64,000 nt of DNA from Actinopolyspora xinjiangensis (lineage in GTDB: Bacteria; Actinomycetota; Actinomycetes; Mycobacteriales; Pseudonocardiaceae): contig NZ_FNJR01000010.1 of the NCBI RefSeq assembly GCF_900104475.1, positions 1 to 64,000 of the forward strand, given 5' to 3'. Positions 34,358 to 42,761 of the stretch are shown here, piece by piece. The translations under genes were made by a program, and so were the position numbers. Each line of letters begins with the position of its first letter. Within the stretch, counting starts at the first letter, position 1. The notes below the pieces were generated by a model. It made no database searches. It saw only the letters and a list, made by a program, of their open reading frames with translations, and was not told the origin of the DNA.

Positions 34358-35338
34358 GTGAAATCCGGGAAAGGTGGGCGGCACCGGGGCGACCCCCTGG
34401 CGGCGTCCTGGTATCCGCGTCCCGAGGGCGAGGGGGCGGGCGACGACTCGCGGCGGAGGCGGGGCGGTCGCCGCGCCCGCCGGGGGTGGTCGCGCTACGG
34501 CTGGGGCGTCTACGCGATCCCGGTGCTGCTGGTGCTGACCGTGTTCGCGGTCGTGCGGGTCCCGGGCGGCGACTCGGGGGACGCGGAGCGGTCCGACCCG
34601 GCGGGGAAGGCGTCCTCCGACGACAGGACGCCCGTCGTCACCGAAGGTGCCAAGGGCGGCGAGTACGACCAGCGGATCGACTCGGCGAAACTCCCGCCCG
34701 GAGCACCGGTTCCCAAGACGGGAAGCGGGACCTTCGAGATCGTGCCGGGCAGTACCGCTCCGGCCGGTTCGGGAGAGCTCTACCGCTACACCGTCGAGCT
34801 GGAGAAGGGCGTCGAGCTCGTCGAGGGAGAGGACTCCTTCGGTCGATTGGTGCAGCAGAGCCTGGCCGATCCGCGCGGCTGGACCAATCCCAAAGGGGGC
34901 GGCATCTCGGTGCAGCGGGTCGGCCCGGACGGGCCCGAACCCGACTTCCGCGTGACACTGGTCAGCCGCAACACGGCGCGTGAGGTGTGCGGCTACAGTA
35001 GCGGGTTGCCCTACGACTCCTCCTGCCACATCCAGGGCCGCGCCTACATCAGTGCCGCGCGCTGGGTGCGCGGGGCGATCGCCTTCGACGGCGACATCGG
35101 CAGCTACCGGCGCTACGTCATCAACCACGAGGTCGGGCACTTCTTCGGAAACGACCACGTCGGCTGTCCCGCCCAGGGGCAGCTGGCCCCGGTGATGATG
35201 CAGCAGACCTTCAGCCTCTCCAACGACGTGCTGCACCGGCTCAACGAACGTGTCCCGCAGGGCACGGATATCCCCGCCAACGGTTTGGAGTGCGAACCGA
35301 ACCCGTGGCCCTTCCCGCTGGGGAACGACGAAGGGTGA
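34358..35338 (+). CDS. DUF3152 membrane-anchored zinc metalloprotease-like protein
   Basis: A 326-residue protein. A basic, Arg-rich cytoplasmic N-terminus precedes one membrane anchor (GVYAIPVLLVLTVFAVV), a low-complexity linker, and an extracytoplasmic domain with the complete metzincin-like motif HEVGHFFGNDH: His257, Glu258, His261 and His267. Four cysteines in the domain (CGYSSG, SSCHIQG, VGCPAQG, LECEPN) could form disulfides. GTG 34358 follows GAGGAG. M. tuberculosis Rv3207c is the counterpart by position and domain. A secreted-domain peptidase is likely; substrate unknown. Confidence 0.85.
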   Translation: MKSGKGGRHRGDPLAASWYPRPEGEGAGDDSRRRRGGRRARRGWSRYGWGVYAIPVLLVLTVFAVVRVPGGDSGDAERSDPAGKASSDDRTPVVTEGAKGGEYDQRIDSAKLPPGAPVPKTGSGTFEIVPGSTAPAGSGELYRYTVELEKGVELVEGEDSFGRLVQQSLADPRGWTNPKGGGISVQRVGPDGPEPDFRVTLVSRNTAREVCGYSSGLPYDSSCHIQGRAYISAARWVRGAIAFDGDIGSYRRYVINHEVGHFFGNDHVGCPAQGQLAPVMMQQTFSLSNDVLHRLNERVPQGTDIPANGLECEPNPWPFPLGNDEG

Positions 35339-35578
35339 GCGCCGCCCGGTTCCGGCTCACCCGGTGAGCCGAATCGTCGTGCCGGTCGGTTTCCCGCGGG
35401 AAACCGACCGGGCGTCCCACCTCGTGGGAACGGTTTGGGGGCGGGAAGACCATCGGCCAGGCTGGCGTTGCACGGTGCGGTGGCGCGGTTCGCCACGTCC
35501 GGACGGCTCTGTTCCGGGCCCTCGGCGACCGCCGAACGACACGGCCGCACACCCAGGCAACGGAGGAGGAGCTGGGAG

Positions 35579-36781
35579 ATGACGAGCAACACGTCCCCCC
35601 AGGGCTCCGACGACGGCGGGACCACGCTCCCGCCGTTGGTGGAACCCGCCGCGGAACTGACCAAGGACGAGGTGGCGCGCTACAGCCGTCACCTGATCAT
35701 CCCGGACGTCGGGATGGCGGGGCAGAAGCGGCTCAAGAACGCCAAGGTGCTGGTGATCGGAGCGGGCGGGCTCGGCAGCCCCGCGCTGCTGTACCTCGCC
35801 GCCGCCGGAGTCGGCACGCTCGGCATCGTGGAGTTCGACGAGGTGGACGAGTCGAATCTGCACCGTCAGATCATCCACGGCCAGTCCGACCTCGGACGCT
35901 CCAAGGCCGAATCGGCTCGTGACTCCATCGCCGAGGTCAACCCGTTCGTCAAGGTCAACCTGCACCAGACGAACCTGACCTCCGACAACGCGCTGGACAT
36001 CTTCGCCGACTACGACCTGATCCTGGACGGCACCGACAACTTCGCGACCCGCTACCTGGTCAACGACGCCGCGGTGCTGCAGGGCAAGCCCTACGTCTGG
36101 GGATCGATCTTCCGCTTCGAGGGCCAGGCCAGCGTGTTCTGGGACGCCTACGGCCCCAACTACCGCGACCTCTACCCCGAGCCCCCGCCGCCCGGGATGG
36201 TCCCCTCCTGCGCCGAGGGCGGCGTGCTGGGCGTGCTGTGCGCCTCCATCGGTTCGATCATGGTCAACGAGGCCATCAAGCTCATCACCGGGATCGGTGA
36301 GACGCTGCTAGGCCGACTGATGATCTACGACGCGCTGGAGATGAGCTACCGGACGGTCAAGATCCGTAAGGACCCGAACGCGGACAAGGTCACCGAGCTG
36401 ATCGACTACGAGACCTTCTGCGGCGTGGTCTCCGACGACGCGCAGCAGGCCGCGGCGGACAGCACGATCACGCCGCTGGAGCTCAAGGACAAGTTCGACT
36501 CCGACCAGAAGTTCGAGCTGATCGACGTCCGGGAGCCGCACGAGTACGACATCGTGCACATCGAGGGGGCCAAGCTGATCCCCAAGGACCGGATCCTGTC
36601 CGGCGAGGCGCTCGCGGAACTGCCGCAGGATCGCCAGATCGTGTTGCACTGCAAGTCCGGTGGCCGTTCGGCCGAGGCGCTGTCGGCGTTGCACAAGGCC
36701 GGTTTCTCCGACGCCGTGCACGTCGGCGGTGGTGTGCTCGGGTGGGCGAACCAGGTCGATCAGAGCCTGCCGACGTACTGA
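35579..36781 (+). CDS. moeZ: Adenylyltransferase/sulfurtransferase MoeZ
   Basis: A 400-residue two-domain protein. The MoeB/ThiF/E1-like domain carries the nucleotide loop GAGGLGS at residues 61-67, RYSRHLIIPDVG, LDGTDNFATRYLVND, and Cys in PSCAEGG. The C-terminal rhodanese domain starts near LIDVREPHEYDIVHIEGA and has Cys358 in LHCKSGGRS as the persulfide carrier. It adenylates and sulfurates the C-terminal glycine of small sulfur-carrier proteins for molybdopterin, cysteine or thiosugar pathways. ATG at 35579 is fixed by GGAGGAGGAG. The M. tuberculosis counterpart is Rv3206c. A repeated hairpin element starts 76 bp after the stop. Confidence 0.95.
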   Translation: MTSNTSPQGSDDGGTTLPPLVEPAAELTKDEVARYSRHLIIPDVGMAGQKRLKNAKVLVIGAGGLGSPALLYLAAAGVGTLGIVEFDEVDESNLHRQIIHGQSDLGRSKAESARDSIAEVNPFVKVNLHQTNLTSDNALDIFADYDLILDGTDNFATRYLVNDAAVLQGKPYVWGSIFRFEGQASVFWDAYGPNYRDLYPEPPPPGMVPSCAEGGVLGVLCASIGSIMVNEAIKLITGIGETLLGRLMIYDALEMSYRTVKIRKDPNADKVTELIDYETFCGVVSDDAQQAAADSTITPLELKDKFDSDQKFELIDVREPHEYDIVHIEGAKLIPKDRILSGEALAELPQDRQIVLHCKSGGRSAEALSALHKAGFSDAVHVGGGVLGWANQVDQSLPTY

Positions 36782-37324
36782 TCGAAGGTTTCCGTGCTCC
36801 CCGCTTTGCAGGGCCGGTCGCTTGGCGGAATCTCTCGCACGGCTCTCGCTGTGGGGGCCGGAGACATCGGGTAGGTACTACACAACGTCTCCGGCCGTCC
36901 TCGCGAGAGCCGCACGGGAGAACCCGCGGGTGGCTGGATCGCGTGAGTGATTGTTCCGCGCTCGCGCGCCGAGAAGACATGCGCAGCGGCGCACTGGGAG
37001 CGCTGGGCCGGTCCTCGGGCGGCGTCCTACCGACGTCTCCGCTGAAGCGGCCCTGCTTCGCGGGGCATCCCAGTCACGCGTTCGAGGTAAATGCGCTGCC
37101 CAAGCCGTGTGGCGACGACCGCGGTCGGCGGTGCCGACCGCGAGGGCGATGGGAGATCGACGCCGGCTGTGCCGGGGCGGCGGTGATTCCGGTGTGAGGT
37201 CCGTGCCGGGCACGCCGCGCCGAGAGCGCGAGGCCTCCGGCGCGTCGGCTTGATCGCTTCGGATCGTGTCGTCGATCGGAGCGCCTCCGACCGTGCGGAG
37301 TCGAATGCGGGTAGCGTTTGGCCC
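36782..37324. other. Region between moeZ and kinase-like gene
   Basis: About 540 bp, gene-free apart from the hairpin repeat listed separately. Small frames overlapping the repeat look alike in both copies only because the DNA repeats, not because of coding. Confidence 0.5.
36857..36907. repeat. 51-bp hairpin repeat, copy 1
   Basis: GCCGGAGAC (36857-36865) and GTCTCCGGC (36887-36895) form a perfect 9-bp stem around a 21-nt loop; CGTCCTCGCGAG follows. A second copy is at 62042-62092, identical at 49 of 51 positions. Similarity resumes weakly around CCCGCGG at 36923. It lies 76 bp after the moeZ stop. Confidence 0.75.
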
Positions 37325-38131
37325 GTGAGTACTACGGCCGAGCCACCCCCTACACACGTGCGCGCCGCGTTCGGTGCGCCGGGGGAGGAAGTCGAACTGC
37401 TCGAGGGCGGACTCGCCTGGCGTTGCGGCGCCGACGGGGACGTGCTGCTCAAGCTCGCCACGGACACCGCCGAGGCGGCCTGGGTGGCGCAGGCCCTGGA
37501 TACGCTCGACCCCGAGGAGGTGCGGGTCGCGCGGCCGCTGCGGTCCACCGACGGCAGGTGGGTCGTTTCGGGGTGGTCGGCCCGCCGTGACCTGGCGGGC
37601 CGTCCGGAACCCCGGCACGACGAGGTCATCGCGATGTCGCTGCGGCTGCACAACGCCAGCGGTGATCTCGACAGGCCCAGGCTGGTGGACTCCAGGCAGG
37701 ACATCTACGCGATCGCCGACCGGATGGCCTGGGGCGAGACGTACGTGTCGCTGACTCCGGAGAAGGGCGGGCGGCTGTTCGAGGTGCTGGCCGCGTCCCG
37801 CCGGAGTGTTTCGCTGTCGCCGCAGGTGGTGCACGGTGATCTGTTCGGGAACGTGCTGTTCTCCGGCAACGCGCCGCCGGGGCTGATCGACTTCGTGCCT
37901 TACTGGCGTCCACCGGAGTGGGCCGCCGCGGTGGTGGTGATCGACGCGATGGCCTGGGGAGGTTCCGATCCCGCCATCGTCGAGCGGTGGTCGCACCTGC
38001 CGGAGTGGCCCCAGATGCTGCTGCGGGCCCTGCTGTTCCGGTTGGCGCTGCACGCGCTGCACCCGCGAGCAACCACCACTTCGCTGGGAGGGCTGGAAAA
38101 GGCGTCGCAGACCGTGCTGGAAGTGCTCTGA
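37325..38131 (+). CDS. Kinase-like phosphotransferase, TIGR02569-type
   Basis: A 268-residue protein of the actinobacterial TIGR02569 family, distantly related to aminoglycoside phosphotransferases. It keeps LLKLATDTAEAAWVA at the start, a kinase-like catalytic VVHGDLFGNVLF (HGD..N) and LIDFVPYW (ID for the metal-binding D), and ends in a helical C-terminus. GTG at 37325 is used. It occupies the place of M. tuberculosis Rv3205c. The substrate is unknown. Confidence 0.78.
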   Translation: MSTTAEPPPTHVRAAFGAPGEEVELLEGGLAWRCGADGDVLLKLATDTAEAAWVAQALDTLDPEEVRVARPLRSTDGRWVVSGWSARRDLAGRPEPRHDEVIAMSLRLHNASGDLDRPRLVDSRQDIYAIADRMAWGETYVSLTPEKGGRLFEVLAASRRSVSLSPQVVHGDLFGNVLFSGNAPPGLIDFVPYWRPPEWAAAVVVIDAMAWGGSDPAIVERWSHLPEWPQMLLRALLFRLALHALHPRATTTSLGGLEKASQTVLEVL

Positions 38132-38284
38132 GGGGACCGGTGGGGCGACTTGCCGCGCGAGCGGTGTCGTCGTCGGCCGCGCGGCCGGTCGGAAGGCCGG
38201 TACTTCGGCCTGCTCACCGGTCGGGGCGGTCGAAAGGATCACGAACGGGGGAACCGGTCGGGGAGGACGTGCGAGGATGTGGTC

Positions 38285-39112
38285 GTGGGTTCGAGCGCAC
38301 CGGAGCCGCTGCGCGGTTACACCGTGGGGATAACCGCCGAGCGCAAGGCCGAGGAACTGGCATCGCTGCTGACCAGGCGGGGTGCGGAGGTGGTGCACGC
38401 CCCGGCGATGCACACCGTGCCGCTGCCGCAGGACGGCGAACTGGCCGAATCGACCCGCGAGGTGCTCTCCGACCGGGTGGACTTCGTCGTCGCCTCCACC
38501 GGTATGGGGTTTCGCGGTTGGATGGAGGCGGCGGACCAGGCGGGCGACGGTGAGGCGCTGCGCGGGCACCTCGCCGGGGCGAAGTTGCTGGCGCGCGGTT
38601 CGAAGGCGACCGGGGCGATCCACGGTGCGGGACTGCGGACCGCGTGGAGCGCCCCTTCGGAGGAGTCCGGCGAGGTGCTGGACCACCTGCTCGGCCACGA
38701 CCTGACCGGCAGCCGCGTCGTGGTGCAGGTGCACGGAGATCCCATGCTGTCGTTCCGGCGACGGCTCGCCGAGGCGGGCGCCGAGGTGGTGCCGGTGATG
38801 GTCTACCGCTGGACCGACCCGCTGGAACCGGAGAGACTCGACGACCTGATCGAGCGCACCGTCCGGGGGGAGGTGCACGCCCTGGCGTTCACCAGCGCCC
38901 CGGCCGCGACCAACCTGCTCGCCAGGGCGGAGCGGCTCGGTCGTTCCGAGGCGCTGCGGAGCGCCGTGCTCGGTGGTGTGGTGCTCGGGTGTGTCGGCCC
39001 GGTCACGGCCGCTCCCGTCGAGCGGGCCGGTCTTCCCCACGTGGTGCCGGAGCGTTCCAGGACGAGTTCGCTGGTCCGGCTGCTCGCGGAGCGGTTACCC
39101 GCGGGTTCCTGA
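38285..39112 (+). CDS. Stand-alone uroporphyrinogen-III synthase-like protein
   Basis: A 275-residue HemD-fold protein with two similar alpha/beta halves: GYTVGITAERKAEELASLL, VDFVVASTGMGFRGWMEA, SKATGAIHGAG, VVVQVHGDPM, VVPVMVYRWTDPLEPE, and ALAFTSAPAATNLL. Some actinobacterial versions are fused to a winged-helix response-regulator domain; this one has none. GTG at 38285 follows GCGAGGA. No other heme gene is nearby, so it may be a paralogue with another role rather than the housekeeping HemD. The penultimate part has a TTA codon (codon 271). Its 3' end overlaps the convergent ATL gene by 18 bp. Confidence 0.75.
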   Translation: MGSSAPEPLRGYTVGITAERKAEELASLLTRRGAEVVHAPAMHTVPLPQDGELAESTREVLSDRVDFVVASTGMGFRGWMEAADQAGDGEALRGHLAGAKLLARGSKATGAIHGAGLRTAWSAPSEESGEVLDHLLGHDLTGSRVVVQVHGDPMLSFRRRLAEAGAEVVPVMVYRWTDPLEPERLDDLIERTVRGEVHALAFTSAPAATNLLARAERLGRSEALRSAVLGGVVLGCVGPVTAAPVERAGLPHVVPERSRTSSLVRLLAERLPAGS

Positions 39113-39445
39113 ACCCGCCGCGCAGCCACTCGACCCGTCGGTGCTCGCGCGCTCGGCTCCCGGTTCCCACCTGTGCCGACGCATGTCGACCCGGCCGTTC
39201 CCGACGGCGACCCCCTCGGCGTGCAGCTCGGCCAGCTGCCGTCGCCGCAGGTGCTCGGCGACCGTCCCGTCGGAGCGCAGCACGCGGTGCCAGGGGAGGT
39301 CGGCGCCGTCCTCGGCGAGTATCCGCCCCACCAGGCGGGCCGAACGAATTCCGGCGTGCCGGGCCACGTCGCCGTAACCGAGCACGTGTCCGGCGGGGAT
39401 GCCGGCGACCACTTCCCGGACCCGTTCCCAGGTTCGCTCGTCCAT
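39095..39445 (-). CDS. Alkyltransferase-like (ATL) DNA repair protein
   Basis: A 116-residue protein of the MGMT C-terminal fold: VAGIPAGHVLGYGDVARHAG, RLVGRILAED and LPWHRVLRSDGTV. The active-site motif PCHR of O6-alkylguanine transferases reads PWHR, with Trp in place of the acceptor Cys, defining the ATL group, which bind O6-alkylguanine without repairing it and hand lesions to nucleotide excision repair. Placement beside adnAB and uvrD2 fits a DNA-repair context; M. tuberculosis Rv3204 is the counterpart. The C-terminal 30 residues are a low-complexity tail. Confidence 0.88.
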   Translation of the reverse strand: MDERTWERVREVVAGIPAGHVLGYGDVARHAGIRSARLVGRILAEDGADLPWHRVLRSDGTVAEHLRRRQLAELHAEGVAVGNGRVDMRRHRWEPGAERASTDGSSGCAAGSGTRG

Positions 39446-39536
39446 CCGGCCAGTCTCGCACGGTCGCCGGTGACGACCGCGACACGCTTTTGACCAGGTT
39501 CGCGGCCCGGCAGTGCCGACGTGGTTCCATCGAAGA

Positions 39537-42500
39537 GTGTCGACATTCTCCGCGCCCACTCTCGTGCGCTCCGCCGCACCAGCGGTCGAGCACTGTGACT
39601 GGTCCGACGCGGGACGTCGTGTGCTGCACAACGAAGGTGGTTTCCTGCGTGTCCTCGGTGGGCCGGGTACGGGCAAGACGACCCTGCTGGCCGAAGTGGT
39701 CGCGGACAGGCTGCTGAGCGGACGCGCGGAAGCCGACAACACCCTGGTGCTGGCCTCCAACCGAACCAACGCGGCGCTGCTGCGGGCCGCCGTCAACAGC
39801 AGACTGCTCGCCGCCGGGGCCAATACCAGCACCGGCGGCGGACCCCTGGTGCGTACCGTGCACTCCTACGCGTTCGGTGTGCTGCGGCTGCGGGCCGTGC
39901 GTGACGGCAAGCCCCAGCCGAAACTGCTCAACGGCCCCGAGCAGGATCTGTGGATCCGTGAGCTGCTCGCCGGTGACCTGCGGGACGAGGTCGAGCACTG
40001 GCCGGACTCGTTGCGTGCCGCGCTGGGCACCGAGGGTTTCGTCGGCGAGCTCAGGGATCTGCTGATGCGCGCGGCCGAACGCGGTGTCGGACCGGAACGC
40101 CTCGCCGAACTCGGCAGGCGCCACGAACGCCCGGAATGGGTGGCGGCCGGCGTTTTCGGCGCGCAGTACGAGCGCGTCCGGCAACTCGCCGGTGTCTCCG
40201 GCGAGACGGCCGCGCCGCTGGACGCCGCCGAACTGGTCTCGACGGCCCTGTGGACGCTCGACGCCGATCCCGAACTGCTGCGGGAGGAGCGGGCCAGGGT
40301 GCGGCACCTGCTGGTCGACGACGCGCAGAACCTGGATCCGCAGCAGTACCGGCTCTGTCGCCGTATCGGTGACACCGCGACGGAGTTCCTGCTGGCGGGT
40401 GACCCGGATCAGGCGGTGTTCTCCTTCCGAGGCGCCGATCCCGCGTGTCTCTCCGAAGCGGACCCGGACGGCGACCGGACCAGCGTGCTCACCGCCGGCT
40501 ACCGCATGTCGCGTCGGGTTCGCGGCGCGGTGCGGCGGCTCTCGGCGCGGCTGCCGGGCTCCGGGCAGCAGCGCACCCTGACCGGGCCGGGACCGGCGGG
40601 CGAGGGGGACGGCGAGGAGGAGTCCGAGCTCGGCGGTGACGACGGCGGCTCGGTGCGGGTCCGGCTGCTGGCCTCCCAGGCACAGCAGGCCTCCTGGGTC
40701 GCCGACCAGCTCCGCCGCGCGCACCTGCTGCACGGGGTGGCCTGGTCGGACATGGCCGTGATCGTCAAGTCCACCGGCCTGTCCCTGCCGGTGCTGCGCA
40801 GGGCACTGCTGGCGGCCGGGGTGCCCCTGGTGCTCGACGACGAGGAGCTGCCGCTGGCCCAGCGCCCCACCGTGCGGCCGTTGCTGACCCTGCTGCGCTG
40901 CGCGGCCAGACCGTCCGATCTGGATTCGGAGGTGGCCGAGCACCTGCTGGGGTCGATACTGGGCGGGGCCGATTCGCTGGCGCTGCGCAGGTTGCGCCGT
41001 GGTCTCCGGCGGCTGGACCTCGCGGCGGGCAACGACCGCCCCAGCGGGGAGCTGCTGGTCGAGGCGCTGTGGGAGGGGGACCGGCTCACCGCGTTGCAGG
41101 ACGTCGCGGCCGAGCCCGCTCGGCGAGTGGCGGCGCTGCTCGACGTCGCCCGCCGTGCCTGCCGGGAGCGGTGCAGCGTGGAGGAGACCCTGTGGCGCGT
41201 GTGGCAGGAGAGCGGTGTGCAGCGGACGTTGCTGTCCCGTTCCGAACGGGGCGGGGCGCACGGCGCGCGGGCCGACCGCGATCTCGACGCGGTGGTCGCT
41301 CTCTTCGAGGAGGCCGCCCGCTACGTCGACAGGCTCCCCGGCGCGGATGCCGCGGCTTTCGCGGACCACCTCGCCGGGCAGCGCATCTCGGGCGACTCAC
41401 TGGCGCCCCGATCACCGAGCGGTGACGGGGTGGCGGTGCTGACGGCGCACGCCTCGGTCGGCCGGGAGTGGGAGGTGGTCGCCGTTCCCGATGTCCAAGA
41501 GGGGATCTGGCCGGACCTGCGGCTGCGTGGCTCACTGCTGGGGGTGGAGCGGCTCGTGGACGTGCTGTCGGGGCTGGACTCCGACGAGGTGGTCTCCGCT
41601 TCGGCGCCGCTGCTCGCGGAGGAGCGCAGGCTGCTGCTGGTGGCCGCCAGCAGGGCGCGGAGTGCTCTGCTGGTCAGCGCTGTGCGTGGCGAGGACGAGC
41701 AGCCCTCCAGATTCCTGGACGAGTTGGACGGGCTGGCGGACGAGCCGGAAGCCGCCGAGCGCCCGGTTTCGGCGCCGGAGCGGGGGCTGAGCCTGCCCGA
41801 GCTGGTGGGAGAGCTGCGCAGGGTGGTCACCGACGGCGCGGCGGAGCGGGCCAGGCGGGAGCGGGCCGCCGCCCAGCTGGCCAGGCTCGCGCGGGCCGGT
41901 GTCCCCGGCGCGGACCCCGACACCTGGTACGGGTTGCCCGAGCCCTCCAGTTCGACACCGCTGGTGGACGGATCCGAACCGGTTCGAGTGACACCATCCA
42001 CAGTGGAAACACTCGCCACCTGCCCGCTCCGTTGGATGATCGAGCGGCACGGCGGCAGGGACGCCGCGGAATTGGCCTCGGTGGCGGGCACCGTGGTGCA
42101 CGCCCTGGTGCAGGCGGCGGCGGAGGGAACCGACAGACAGCACCTGGAGCGAGCGCTGGACCGGGCGTGGGAGTCGGTGGACGCGGGCGCCCCCTGGTAC
42201 TCCCGCAGGGAGCGGGAACGGGTCAGGTCCATGCTGGACTCCTTCCTGAACTGGCTGGACGCCTCCCGCGCCGAACTCACCCAACTCGGCGTGGAGCACG
42301 ACCTGGATCTGAAGATCCCCGCGCGCGAGGACGGGCCGTGGCTGCGGCTGCGGGGCAGGGTCGATCGGCTGGAGGCCGACGAGCACGGCAGACCGGTCGT
42401 CGTCGACGTGAAGACCTCCAAGACACCCGTCAGCAAGGACAGCGCCGAGCAGCACACCCAGCTCGCGGTGTACCAGCTCGCCGCCGCACTGGGTGCCTTC

Positions 42501-42761
42501 GGCACCGACGGTGAGACTCAGCCCGGTGGTGCGAGGCTGCTGTACGTGGCCAAACCCGACTCCCGCGACGGGGCGGCCACCGAGCGGACCCAGAGCGGGC
42601 TCGAGGAGGAGGGTATCAAGGTCTGGCTCGACGTGGTGCACGACGCGGCGGCCGCCAGCACCGGCCCCGGCTTCCTCGCTGTGGAGAACGCCGACTGCGA
42701 CCGGTGCCCGGTGCGCACCAGCTGCCCGGTTCGCCCCGAGGGAAGGCAGGTCGGACAGTGA
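39537..42761 (+). CDS. adnA: AdnA-like subunit of the AdnAB helicase-nuclease
   Basis: A 1074-residue UvrD-type motor fused to a C-terminal RecB-like nuclease, matching AdnA (Rv3202c), which with AdnB resects double-strand breaks. Walker A is GGPGTGKT at 41-48. Walker B reads VDDAQN (Asp261-Asp262), so the usual catalytic Glu of DExQ is Asp, suggesting a weakened motor. The nuclease has GRVDRLEADEHGRPVVVDVKTS with the D...DxK core, and a Cys in TCPLRWM plus CDRCPVRTSC near the end, the four ligands of a 4Fe-4S cluster. GTG at 39537 is used. The stop overlaps the adnB start. Confidence 0.9.
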   Translation: MSTFSAPTLVRSAAPAVEHCDWSDAGRRVLHNEGGFLRVLGGPGTGKTTLLAEVVADRLLSGRAEADNTLVLASNRTNAALLRAAVNSRLLAAGANTSTGGGPLVRTVHSYAFGVLRLRAVRDGKPQPKLLNGPEQDLWIRELLAGDLRDEVEHWPDSLRAALGTEGFVGELRDLLMRAAERGVGPERLAELGRRHERPEWVAAGVFGAQYERVRQLAGVSGETAAPLDAAELVSTALWTLDADPELLREERARVRHLLVDDAQNLDPQQYRLCRRIGDTATEFLLAGDPDQAVFSFRGADPACLSEADPDGDRTSVLTAGYRMSRRVRGAVRRLSARLPGSGQQRTLTGPGPAGEGDGEEESELGGDDGGSVRVRLLASQAQQASWVADQLRRAHLLHGVAWSDMAVIVKSTGLSLPVLRRALLAAGVPLVLDDEELPLAQRPTVRPLLTLLRCAARPSDLDSEVAEHLLGSILGGADSLALRRLRRGLRRLDLAAGNDRPSGELLVEALWEGDRLTALQDVAAEPARRVAALLDVARRACRERCSVEETLWRVWQESGVQRTLLSRSERGGAHGARADRDLDAVVALFEEAARYVDRLPGADAAAFADHLAGQRISGDSLAPRSPSGDGVAVLTAHASVGREWEVVAVPDVQEGIWPDLRLRGSLLGVERLVDVLSGLDSDEVVSASAPLLAEERRLLLVAASRARSALLVSAVRGEDEQPSRFLDELDGLADEPEAAERPVSAPERGLSLPELVGELRRVVTDGAAERARRERAAAQLARLARAGVPGADPDTWYGLPEPSSSTPLVDGSEPVRVTPSTVETLATCPLRWMIERHGGRDAAELASVAGTVVHALVQAAAEGTDRQHLERALDRAWESVDAGAPWYSRRERERVRSMLDSFLNWLDASRAELTQLGVEHDLDLKIPAREDGPWLRLRGRVDRLEADEHGRPVVVDVKTSKTPVSKDSAEQHTQLAVYQLAAALGAFGTDGETQPGGARLLYVAKPDSRDGAATERTQSGLEEEGIKVWLDVVHDAAAASTGPGFLAVENADCDRCPVRTSCPVRPEGRQVGQ

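Noticed and set aside
36846-36950. Similar short peptides encoded at both hairpin repeats (RYYTTSP / RYCTTSP)
   Set aside because: The similarity reflects the repeated DNA, there is no start or ribosome binding site, and the hairpin structure is the better explanation.
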